DNA of 64,000 nucleotides, taken from Sorghum bicolor. Lineage: Eukaryota > Streptophyta > Magnoliopsida > Poales > Poaceae. Of the stretch, positions 12,231 through 23,300 are shown piece by piece (position 1 is the stretch's first letter; every line of letters begins with the position of its first letter). Both the position numbers and the translations under genes were made by a program. A model generated the notes under the pieces. The model did not search any database, was not told the DNA's origin, and was given only the letters and a program-made list of their open reading frames with translations. The stretch spans positions 19,088,501 to 19,152,500 of the forward strand of contig NC_012870.2 in assembly GCF_000003195.3 (NCBI RefSeq), written 5' to 3'.

Positions 12231-12235
12231 TGTTA

Positions 12236-12282
12236 GAGTGGATTGGGGTGAAATTTAGTTCAAGTTTCACTCCAATCCACTC
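12236..12282. repeat. Short inverted repeat (hairpin)
   Basis: The arm at 12236-12253 (starting GAGTGGATTGG) pairs with 12265-12282 (ending CCAATCCACTC) over 18 bp with one mismatch and an 11-nt loop. It may be the core of a small palindromic MITE; outer ends were not identified. Confidence 0.6.
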
Positions 12283-14004
12283 CAACACATGTGGATTGAT
12301 GCAAATCCGACTATACCCAAACAATACCTTATAAATCAGTATATACATGGCGGTGTTTGATTGCTAGTCACATTTTATCCTAGGCGAGTTTGATCAAATG
12401 TAGCATTGGTTATTCACAAATAAATTGAATTAATATTTTTTTTAGTTTTATGTGTCGTAGTGTAAAAAAGCATGATAAAATTTCTTTTGGCATTGTTTTA
12501 TAGCTTGCCACACTTATAGTTATCCTAGACTATAGCTAGGACCAATACACCCTCATATGTTGTGATGTTGTTTGCTCACAACATGATGTGCATGTATGAC
12601 ATTTCGTTTTTTTACTACTAGTAAATATGTTCGTCCGTTGTAAGGGGATCTAGTACATTTAAAATCAGATGTCGTATTATCACTATGTGTAAGTCATTCT
12701 GACACATAAGTAAGTCCCAGTCACAATGGGACATGGAGGGTGTAGAGGTACTTTGGGAATAAAAAACACATGTTGGAAGAAACCTTTATTTTATTATTGA
12801 TATAGATATAGATATTATTTATTAATAAAGTTTTAGATTTCACTTTGTTTTTTCCCTAACAAATATGATGGCACCTGGTGCAACATGGCTACAGTCTATA
12901 GGTGTCAACAGTGGCCTTGCGCTCAATGTAGTTTTTTTAGCTTGTAGCTACATTAGAGCGACATTAGTCAATTTATTTTTAAAGGAAAAATATCTCCAAC
13001 ACTCTATAAACAACTCTATAAATTTAGTAGCTCTTCATCTCACTTTATTTGCTCTCTACTTTTAAATAGTATATCTCTCGCTTCTAGCCTCTTGTGCGGT
13101 CGGTGTTTCATGCTTGCATGCTTTGTTAATCGGCTACCCTGCATGTTTTGTTGATTGGATGCTAGTTGATGGAGTGGCACTTTTGAATATGGAGAGTCCT
13201 GTTTTTACAGAGTCTGGTGTAGTACTCTAATATTTTTGAGTTAAATATATTTTAGAGAGTAGCTAAATCAGTAAAGTTGGCTAGTTTTCTTAGTCAATCT
13301 CTTGGAGATGCTCTTAGATATGCTATATAGCCGCTTTAGAAAAGCAGATGTTATGACTAGATCTAGGCATTTTGCGGGGTAGGATAAAAAAATGATTTTA
13401 GACCAAAAATGCTTCCTATGACCATCCTAATACAAAAATCATATGCCAACGACCCAATCGACTTTACGTACAAAATCACCTCATCTCATAACTCAATTCA
13501 TGAAATAAAAGGTCACTCAAAGGATGCGCAGAAGCCCATGGCCGATGCAAAGTGGACCTAGAACCCGAAGCTAATATTTGAATAAGGCCTTTAGATGAGT
13601 TTTTTTTGTCAACATTTGTCAAATACAATTTGGCTCCTTGTTATACAATTAAAGACAATTATTTTCAGTCTACGCCAAAGAATCCAACAAGTCAGGGTTA
13701 AGAGTTGATTTAGGCAGCTAGGGTCATATAATAAGAGTGGTGCACTGAGGCTTTCATTACATTTTAAGGTATGTTTGGCTGGTTTAAACATTTTCTGTTT
13801 CTCATTTGAATCACCAGAATTGGCTCCAACAGGTTTCTCAGACTAAAAATCTAAAAGGAACTTAATGGTTTCACGTTTTCTTTTTCTAAGCTCAAAACAC
13901 CGATGGCCTGGTTTCGCACTGTTCCACTCCTCCAACCTTTGGACCTCTCCTCTCTTTTGATGATAATCACAGGTATTGCCACAATATTTTTTGCTCATGG
14001 TTGT
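12283..14004. other. Intergenic, no gene seen
   Basis: AT-rich spacer with no supported coding region. It contains short low-complexity stretches only. Confidence 0.4.
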
Positions 14005-14101
14005 AAATGCTTTAGTTTGTTTTTTTAGGAAACAGGAGCTGTGCTTTTATTGATATAAACAAAACAGAACAGTACAAATATCTTAAAATGCTTTAGTTTG
14101 T
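14005..14101 (-). mobile_element. 65-bp 5'-truncated LINE insertion with 16-bp target duplication
   Basis: The 16-bp word AAATGCTTTAGTTTGT occurs at 14005-14020 and again at 14086-14101. Between the copies are 65 bp that, on the minus strand, read like a LINE 3' end (ATCAATAAAAGCACAGC...) and finish in a short poly(A). A long exact duplication, a poly(A) tail and severe 5' truncation are the signature of target-primed reverse transcription. Confidence 0.75.
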
Positions 14102-14444
14102 CCTGAAGTAACTCAAGAAAAAACTTGCACTTTGGTCTATTCCACCACATTCTTCTCTCTTTCAAAATCGGAATCCAACCAACCAGCTAAATGGTTTGAG
14201 GAAGCGATTCTATTTCTCAAAGAAACATTTCTTAGAGAATCTAAAATATGTTATGGATCTCTACTAAACAGACTTTTAGTGGTGTGGCAGTTGCAAGAAA
14301 AAATGAATGCATGAGTGAAGAAGACAGAAGTTGCTACTATGTGCTGCTAGAGATGGAAGAAGGAGCCACGATATATGCATTGGAGGGCTAACATATTTGA
14401 GTGTTGTGCCTTCTACATCTAGATAGCTTTATAGAGGTCTAGAG

Positions 14445-14995
14445 TCAAAATGGCAATGGCTACCCGAAACCCGAGTACCCGACGGGTTTTATCCGATAAG
14501 AACGCGGGTATGGAATGGATTTTATACCCGCGGGTACGTTATTGGGTGAAATCTTTTACCCATCGGGTATGGCGGGTACGGGTGTGGAATAGTAGTACCC
14601 ATACATGCGTACCCGTGGGTAAGAAATACCCGCAAAATGATTAAGCAACCTAAGTAATTTAGCCCATATAGCCCGTGAACTGATTGGCTGAACGTGAGAA
14701 GTGTTGAGCGACTGATGTGCTACTAGTGCTGCTATTAATTTGCTGGAAGTTGTTATGTTTAATTTCCTAGAAGTTGTGATATTTAACTTGCTGAAAGTTG
14801 TTATATTTCTGTTGAACTCGGGTATATTTTCGGGTATGGAATACCCGTCGGGTAAGAATTACCGTCGGGTGCAGGTACGGAATGAATTTCTTACCCGTCT
14901 GCTTTCGCGGGTAAACCGATAGAATAGGTTTTGATCATACGAGTGCGAGTACGGGTGGCCAGTACCCATCGGGTACGTACCCGTTGCCATTCCTA
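14445..14995. mobile_element. Non-autonomous hAT element, 551 bp
   Basis: Flanked by the exact 8-bp duplication GTCTAGAG (14437-14444 and 14996-15003), the hAT hallmark. The ends are imperfect inverted repeats: TCAAAATGGCAATGG on the left, and the complement of CGTTGCCATTCCTA on the right. Both subterminal zones are crowded with CGGGTA/TACCCG words, a likely transposase-binding array. No transposase is encoded. Confidence 0.85.
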
Positions 14996-15274
14996 GTCTA
15001 GAGTCTGAGAATTTTTTATCTATGTGAAAACGAAAACGATCTCTTGTTGACCATTCCACTCTTAGGCGCAGATGGGGGAACATGATTGCTTCGGTACCCT
15101 CATGTAAAATATTTACTAAAGATTTCAAGTATTAGTTACAAAGTGGTTAAAAAGAACAAAGATATAAAAAAAGAGGAAATGGGCTTTTGCACTAATTTGA
15201 GAGATGATACGTCGTAATCATTAGAAGAGTTTGGCTTTGATACATTTTTTTATGTGGAGGGACCAATATTGAAG

Positions 15275-15406
15275 TATTCCCTCTATTTTAAATTATAAAA
15301 TGTTGTGCCTTTTTAGATACATAGCTTTTGTTATGCATCTAAACATATAATATGCCTAAATATATAGTAAAATATACAAATGTCTTAATTTGGAACGAAG
15401 GGAGTA
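15275..15406. mobile_element. Stowaway-type MITE
   Basis: TA-flanked element with left end TTCCCTCTATTTT and right end GAAGGGAG, matching the CTCCCTCC-type Stowaway termini (Tc1/mariner). About 130 bp and AT-rich. Confidence 0.7.
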
Positions 15407-15533
15407 GATTACGATGTTTCATGTTAGATTCAATATAATTAATTTGATAGTGTAGATATTAGTGTATTGTTCTATAAATCTAATCAAAATGAAGAAAAAC
15501 CTAAGACAAAACTAAAGCGGTCTATATTTGCAA

Positions 15534-15612
15534 TGGAGGAATCCTTACAACCACCAAAAAAACATGAGATATTTCAACTGGAGGAATCCTTACAACCACC
15601 AAAAAACATGAG
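15534..15612. repeat. Direct repeat, two copies, 45-bp period
   Basis: A block beginning TGGAGGAATCCTTACAACC and ending in AACATGAGA is present at 15534 and again at 15579. The two copies are separated by one 45-bp period with small length differences in the A run. Confidence 0.8.
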
Positions 15613-18600
15613 AACCAAAGGTCATAGTTGTACCTCGTGCCCATCTAAGACTAAGATGAAGTCTTTGAATTGACGCCCTGCCTCCGAGGCGGCTCTTGGC
15701 CCAGACAGCTTTCCCAGGCGGGGTGGTCATAGGCTCATGGCTGCCTTGCCAACAGTTAGTAGAGCAACCAAACACGTCATATGTTTTTTTTTAATACAGC
15801 TACTATATGTCAGACACCATGCTCATGAATATTGATGTGCCTACAATAGGTACAATCTTTTGGAGTTGTTCGCAGGAATTTACATATTTATAGAGTTATT
15901 TCATAAGGGTGCATCTATGTGCACGAAGGTTTACATCTCTCTTGTGTTTCAAAGAAAAACTTATTGCTTTGATTAATATTTAGTCAACTTTGACCACTCC
16001 AGAGTATTGAAATTTTAGTTTGGCAGTATAAATGCTACGTATAAAATTATCACAAAGAGTATTTACTAGTCTCATACATTTATTTAGATGGTATTTCCAA
16101 ATTACAGATGGAAAATCATAAAAGCTCAACAGCGCAAAATGTTTTGGATAATACGCAGGTTCTCTGGTTGATATATCCCTGGAGAAGATTTAGAGATTAG
16201 AGTGAAGCTGCTCACTCGATTGAGCAGTTGCACCAACCGATAGATGGTGGGCCGGAGAAATTGGACGGCTGCGATCTGGTATGAGACCTGGGTAGCTCGT
16301 GCTCGACTGACGAGACGCACCGGGACGCCGACCTTTACTCTTTCTGTACAAGCCATCAGCGTGTAAAGAAAGAGGCGAGGCAGCCTTCACACTTTGGTTG
16401 TTGGCTGGTGACCAAAGAGTGCAAGGAATCAGAAACCATCTTCGTCTTTATCTTTTTTGCTCTCCTTTTTTTTTTCTTTTCGCAGTCTTGTCATCACTTC
16501 TTTAATTGGAGCTTCAAAGAAGCAAACAGGCTCTGTGATTGCGTGGGTCTTGAGCAGTTGAGCTTAAAGGCTTAATAAGCCCCTCAGTCAGAAGATTATT
16601 AGGGCGTAACTCACTGTCTGATCTTTAAAAAAATGGGGAAGGAAAAAGAAGATACTGACACGGACACTGACGCGCAGCTGCGCGTCTTGGGTCTGAAGAT
16701 CGCGAGATCCATGCTGAAAAGATCGAAAACCGGAGATTGCAGGATACAAAAATATGCAGGTTCCACTGACAGCCTCCTTCTGAGCTTAATATCGGTGGCG
16801 GAGCTGGGATTTGAAAATCGAGTATTCTATGTCATAAAAAAAGTCAAATTTATAGGTTTAAAATATAGCAAATAGTACTGCAAATCAGCAACTTTAAAAG
16901 AATCTAGATTTCTAATTGAAATTCTATTTTTTTTTACCTATTTTAAGCTTAAATGTGAAAAATACTATAAAGTATAGCATTATACATTCATATATATAGT
17001 ATATACACACATATGTACATAAAAATATACCAAAATAGTTAGGTATTCCCAGAAATACTGGAAAATACCCCTAAATCTGCTCATGCTTAATGTAACATTT
17101 TCTTAATTAAAGAATAACAACATTTCAGCCTCCTACACACTCTACCAAGCGGTAGCACACAAAGACACACATGCAACTCTAGAAAATCACTCGTGCCTCA
17201 ATCCTAAATCGATTTTGTCATCCCAAAGTACCTAAGACTTAAAATACTCTCTCCTCTGTTGTACGACAACCTTCCTTCAATGATAAACTTTGTTATTTGT
17301 CAAAAAAATTTGATAAACTTTGTTTCTTTTTATATAATTGTGGGCAGCGCCTGATCCAATATATTATTCTGAAAATACTAATACAAGAACAAATGAGTTA
17401 TAGTCCTTTATTTAGAATACAACACCATTTCTGCTCAACCACACAACCTTGCAAATAGTCACTCCTACTAATTAAGGTCCTGGAGCTCTAGCTCCGACTG
17501 CTCATGTGGAGTTAAAAACATTTGGCAAAAAAGGCTTCAGTGATAATTTTACAATAATTTGTACTAGGTTTTGTGAGGAGGAGATGGGAGAAGCCAAGAA
17601 GCCACATTTTTTTTTGCTGTATCTCCTATTTGCAAAAATGACTTCGACTCCTCTGAGTTTGCCAAAATTCAATGGCAAATATTATGATTTGGCAATTCCC
17701 TAAAATATATGGCAAGTGAAAAAATGGACTCTCTTCAATAGTTTGCCATTTTAACTTGGTATAATTAAAAAAGAGACCCACAACAGCAGCATGCACGACA
17801 ATAGCAGCATGTACGGCAACAGCTTATGGCCTCCAGCATGCACGAAGAGATGGATATGTGAGGGAGGCTGATGCCCAGGCGATACGCGCGCGCATATATG
17901 CATGTGTGGCTAATTGCCAACCTCATTTGCCAATCCGTTGGAGACTAGAATTTCTTGTTTTGCCAAATTATCAAGGATGACAATCTAATTTGGCAAACTC
18001 TTGGAGGTGTTCTGAGGAGCTATTTTTTAATAGACATTTGGTAAGGCTTCTTACAATGAGCTATAGAAGCGAGCTAGAGTCTCGCTAAATGCAACCTAAA
18101 ATTTGATTTCAAGTTTTGAGATAAGCTTGTCTATCAAAAAACAATAAATATTATATAGTAACATGTGGTTAAATACTAAGTGATAAATACTGCATTCCAA
18201 ATATATCTTGTAATAAGTAATTCAACAAAATAGTTGTTGAATGGTTTCATCTAATCTACAGAACCAACATTTAGTGCACCAAGTGTAATGTCTTTTAACC
18301 AAGTTATCTTTGGTCAAAATAACGCCTACCTTTAAATTCTAAAGGAAAAATGATTTAAAGGTAACTTTGCCTTCCAAATTCAGAACTTCTTTAGCACCCT
18401 ACCTCTTTGTAAACCGATTGTACCGAGAAAAAGCCATTTCTACTTAAATTCCACACAAACACATCCTCATCCTCATTTAGAGAAATCGACACAACTAGTA
18501 TAAGGTCCCCAAATGCAATCAAAACACCAATTTCTCACTAGTTAAAGTCCACCTAAATGACTTGTTTAAAGGTACAATACTTAGTAATTGACAAAAAAAC

Positions 18601-19345
18601 AACATTGGTTTTACTAACACCGTCTTGCTCTCACTAACAAATGAACTATTGTGGATGCTGGAAGATATTCCTTTCCTAAAAACTAGAAGATACCCACATA
18701 TTGATGTGGCATTATGAACAATTTAAAATGAAATTAAGTGAAGATAATATGGATAGTTTGCATTAAGATGTTAGAAGTTAGTGGGATGACATGGCTATTA
18801 GAGAAAAGATGATGTAAGGTAGTGGAGAATGATGTGGACTTGTATGTTGAGATAGTCTTCTAGTGAGGATTAATTTCATAAGAGATATACCCATTTCCAC
18901 TGAAACCGTATTGAATCCCATGACCAGTTTACTTGAAGTTTGCATTACTGAGGAAAAAAAATAGTCATCCAATTTTATTAGATGCCAATGTCTATACATC
19001 ACAATGCTTGAAATGAAAGGGTTTCGTGCTTTTACATAGATCTAATGATTTTAATCAGTAGCATTTACAAGCTTTTGTAATTGTCCATGCTAATTGACAA
19101 TTAAGTATCAAATTATTTGATGCATCAACAAGCTCGAGGGATGTAAGAAACAATTGTAAGATGAATAGCTAAGTCCAAGCAAGTAAAGACGATGCCGATA
19201 AAAATGAATTAAATACAAAAAAGAAGATGGCTCTACAACGATTTTATATATGAATATAAGATGAGATATAATAAATCCTACATCATACATGACACAAGAT
19301 GACATTATGATTTAATCAAAATCCTTCCTAGATAAACATACTACA
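15613..19345. other. Intergenic, no gene recognised
   Basis: Long AT-rich spacer. Short open frames, for example at 16633-16875 on the plus strand, have no recognisable family. TTTGGCAA-type words recur at 17520-18000. Element ends could not be supported. Confidence 0.4.
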
Positions 19346-19560
19346 TACTTCATCTGTTCCTAAATAAATGAATTTCTAAAATCGGTGCCAGCCAAACCAT
19401 TTTAAGTTTGACTAACTTTATAGAAAAAAATAACGACATATATAATATAAAATAAATATATTATAAAAATATATATTCTATAATAAATCTAATACTAATT
19501 TGATACTATAAATTTTAATGTTTTTTCTAGGGATCTATTTATTTAGGGATAGAGAAAGTA
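19346..19560. mobile_element. Stowaway-type MITE
   Basis: TA-flanked: the left end CTTCATCTGTTCC and right end GGATAGAGAAAG are degenerate CTCC(A/C)TC-type inverted ends. The interior is very AT-rich, with TTTGACTAACTTTATAG typical of grass Stowaway copies. Confidence 0.6.
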
Positions 19561-20317
19561 ACAATCACCATGCTCATGCCTAGCACATGACTGAGGAAAA
19601 AGTTTCATAGAGTTTGGATTTCTAAGTTTCTAACTATTACACTATTAGTAACAACCACCTACCACAATATCAACTAGAGAATGTGCAACTAGCTCAGTCT
19701 CATAGAACAATCACACATGCTCATATTCCGCCGAACACACGAAAGTGAATGAAACCAAGAAAACCCCGAAAAACCTCACAGACGCGGACAGGCAATAGTG
19801 CAATACATCACACATGTAGATGGCACCGACAGCAACCGCGAGACGCGATAACCTTAGACGCCGGGAAGGAAAGGAATGTCACGGACAGAGAGCCGCGGAA
19901 CCAGCAAAGCGAGCGAGCAGACGACCGTGTGCCACGGAACGACAGGAGAACGAAGTCGCACGCCTGAAATAGGCGAGACGGATCACGGCGGGACCCGTCC
20001 GTGTCCGCGCCCGCGCAACCGGCAAGCGGCAGGCAAGGCAAACCCTTGTTGGTCCAGCCGGCCCTCGCCCCCGCCCCGCCGCACCAATCCCACCACCCCC
20101 ACCCCCCCCCCCCCCCCCCCCCAACGCTATCCGCTGCTCCTCAGGCTCGCCCGCGCCGCGCCCCCCCTCCCCCTCCTCCTCCTCCACCTCATCCGCCACC
20201 CTCCCCCCAATCCATCACATCCCACCCCAACCCGCCGGCCCCGCCGCCCGCCGCCGAGGAGAAGGCGCCCGTCCCCACCCCCGTCCGCAGAGGAGGCAGC
20301 AGGTACCTATCTCGGGC
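19561..20317. other. Upstream region of the TIC110 gene
   Basis: AT-rich at the left, then changes near 19,990 to GC-rich sequence that should hold the promoter and 5' UTR of TIC110. It includes a homopolymer of 21 C at 20102-20122, annotated separately. No other gene is supported. Confidence 0.5.
20102..20122. repeat. Homopolymer tract of 21 cytosines
   Basis: An uninterrupted C run, preceded by further C-rich sequence, about 195 bp before the TIC110 start codon. Such a tract can form i-motif or G-quadruplex structures and is prone to length change; exact length should be treated with care. Confidence 0.8.
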
Positions 20318-23300
20318 ATGGAGCTGGCACTCGCCTCCGCGAAGCCCTCGCCTCGGTCGGCGGCGGGGGCCAGCCCGCCGCCACTTCTCTTCTCGCCGCT
20401 TAAACCCTTCCCGCTCCTCCGCTTCCCGCCGCGGCCGCGTCGGCCCGCCGCCGCGCGGCTCCGGCTCTGGCTCCGTCTCCGTCTCCGCGCGGCCGCCGCG
20501 GGCGGCGAGGCCTCCTCCCCTGGGGGCGAGGCGGTGTTCGGCGCGCGGAGGGAGCTGACGGGCATCCAGCCGCTGGTGGAGGCGCTGCCGCCCGTGGCGC
20601 GGACGGCGGCCGAGCTGGCCGTCGCCGCGGCGGCCGTGGCGGCCGGGTACGGCATCGGGCTCCGCGCGGGCGGCGGGTCGCGCGCCGTGGCCGTGGCGGG
20701 GGCGGCCGTGCTTGGCGCGGCCAGCGTGGCGGGAGCGGCCGCGGTCAACTCCGTGGTCCCGGAGGTCGCTGCCGTGGGGCTGCACAATTACGTCGCGGGC
20801 CACGACGACCCCACCAACCTGGAGAGCGGCGAGGTGGAGGCAATCGCGAACAAGTGAGTTGCTCATTGCTCTCGTGTGTTGCTGCGGCATTGGGTTTTTA
20901 TTGGTGAAATGGTTCGACCTACTGCTGTGCTGCTCAAATTATAGGGCTAGTCCTGGTAATCATGTTTGCCTCATGGTCTGAACGAATGGTCGTTATTCTT
21001 ATATTTGGTAGTGACCTACCTGTATCCAATGAAGTGCCCCTTAGTTGAGGTTTTTGTTTTGTTCGTAAACTAAATATTAGTATATTAGTACTCGCAATAT
21101 AGATAACAGTGATTTGATTATCTCAGGCTTTTATTGTGATATCCACTTTGCCCCAATAGTCTTGCACGCTTGTTTATTTGGTTACTTAGTTTTAAGCCCC
21201 CATAGTTGCATTTATTGTTGGAATGCAAGTAAATATGGTTTACCTAGTTATGTATTATGCTAAAAGAAGCTATATATATAATTTCCATATTTTTTTGGGT
21301 CTCTTCTGGAGGCTAATTATTGATGCTGCTGTTGCTCCTCTTCATATTCTTATGATGTGCAATTTTAATTTTAGATATGGAGTTAGCACACAGGATGAAG
21401 CCTTCAAAGCAGAGCTCTGTGACTTGTATGCCAGGTGAGCTTTTTGTTCTCTTTTTTCCCCCAGCTGGCGCATTGTATGCATTAAGTTTTCTTAAATTCT
21501 TAAGGCGTTATCTTGCCTCACGCTTTAGTTGCTTAAGCGTAAGGTGTTAGTCAGTCGTCACCCCTCGCCTTACCGCCTTGATAACCATGGGCATAACTGG
21601 TGTTGTGCTACTCACTATTCACTACCTGTTGCCCCCTGCATACTACTCCAGTTGGAGGCATGAAAGTTTCTGCAAACAATTGCAAGAAAAAGGAATAACC
21701 ACAATCTTCTAGCTGCAATCATACTATTCCTTATATATTAAGGAGCAATTGGTCTCTGGATGTTTCTAATCTATATAAAGGAACTTAGGCAAGCAAATCA
21801 ACTATTGCTATTAGGCATGGTCACTCAGTTTATTCTGTGTTTTGGGTTCAGTATATTTGGTGAGCAAAAGTTTCAGTTTTCAGAATAGAAAAACTGGAGT
21901 TTCTGCCTCAAACCAAAACACCACACATTTCGCTGTTCAGTGCTGTGTTGTGTTTTCCGAAGAAACAACATGGTAGCGAATGCTAAACAAATAAAGGGGA
22001 AAAATGACGAGATGATGCATACCTCAGATATGAGGCAAGTTTGATATACACAACTGAGCAAGCAAAGCATTCAGAAAGCTTGGCATGGGGGCCTGGCCAT
22101 ACGCCTCTGTCTGCTTGTGTGTGAGATGGTCATAGTGGCCATGGTCGCATACTTGTCATTGTCCGTGCACTCGCTGAGGTTAGCATGCTGGTGGGTGGCT
22201 GTTGTCAACTCATGCGCTCGTCACGGCCGCCTGCATGTCCATGGAGGCGTGTGCCCATGATGTGGAGTGGATTGTGACGCAATGTGGTGTCAGCTGGTCC
22301 GGTTAGGGAACAAAGTGTTGTTTTCTGGACAGGGCCAATTCACATGCCTAGTGAGCTTCCTACTAAAGAATCATTAATCCTACATATTCCTCATAAATTT
22401 CATTCTTTGACTGGAGCTAATGTGCACAACACAAGCAGATACCAAGCTTGTTTGGTGGTGTTCGTTGTGAAATTTGTATTTGTGCATTTGGGTGGTAACT
22501 TTTAATTACAGCCTTTCGATTTCGTGGATGGGTGTCAGCAATCTTGCCTGGATACACCTGAGCTCATGCTTTATTGTTAAAAAACCAAGTAAACTCTATG
22601 ATACTCACGTAGTCATTTTCATGTATCAGCATTTAGGTCAGAAGAGTATATTATTCCTCAAAGGTCTCACCCTTCTAAATTTCAGTTATTTGCTCATCCT
22701 TGTCCTGACCATGCTTTGATGCAGGTATGTTTACTCAGTACTTCCTCCAGGAGATGAAGATCTCAAAGGTACGGAGGTTCAGGCAATTATAAAATTTAAA
22801 AGAGCTCTTGGGCTTGATGATGTAGATGCTGCTAACATGCACATGGAGGTATTGCCTCCTGATCCAAACCCTTTTATATTTTGTCATCTATATCCCTCTT
22901 ATTGTTTTTGTTTCTGTTTTCCGCATTCGCTATGTTTATGCCAATAAGTATACCTTTTCCTCTTTGCTTGTTGTACTAGATTGGTAGACGCATATACAGA
23001 GAGAGGCTGGAAACAAGTGATCGTGATGCTGACATGGAACAAAGGCGGGCAAGTGTCTATGCTTAGATATATGAATGAGATACTTAGAACTTTCTGTTGG
23101 CCCATATTATAACCATGTCAAATTCTTTGCAGGCATTTCAGAAGTTAATTTATGTGTCCAATCTTGTTTTTGGAGATGCATCTGCATTCCTACTTCCTTG
23201 GAAACGTCTTTTTGGGGTGACTGATTCTCAGGTAATTAATTATAAAAATACCTGTTAATTTTCTGCATACCTTCTCTCAGTTTTATGCTTTGATCTCACG

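Noticed and set aside
15590..15775. Minus-strand 61-aa frame, GC-richer than its surroundings
   Set aside because: Considered as a captured exon, but no family could be named and no splice context supports it.
16633..16875. 80-aa plus-strand frame beginning MGKEKEDTDTD
   Set aside because: No recognisable domain, no splice partner; likely chance.
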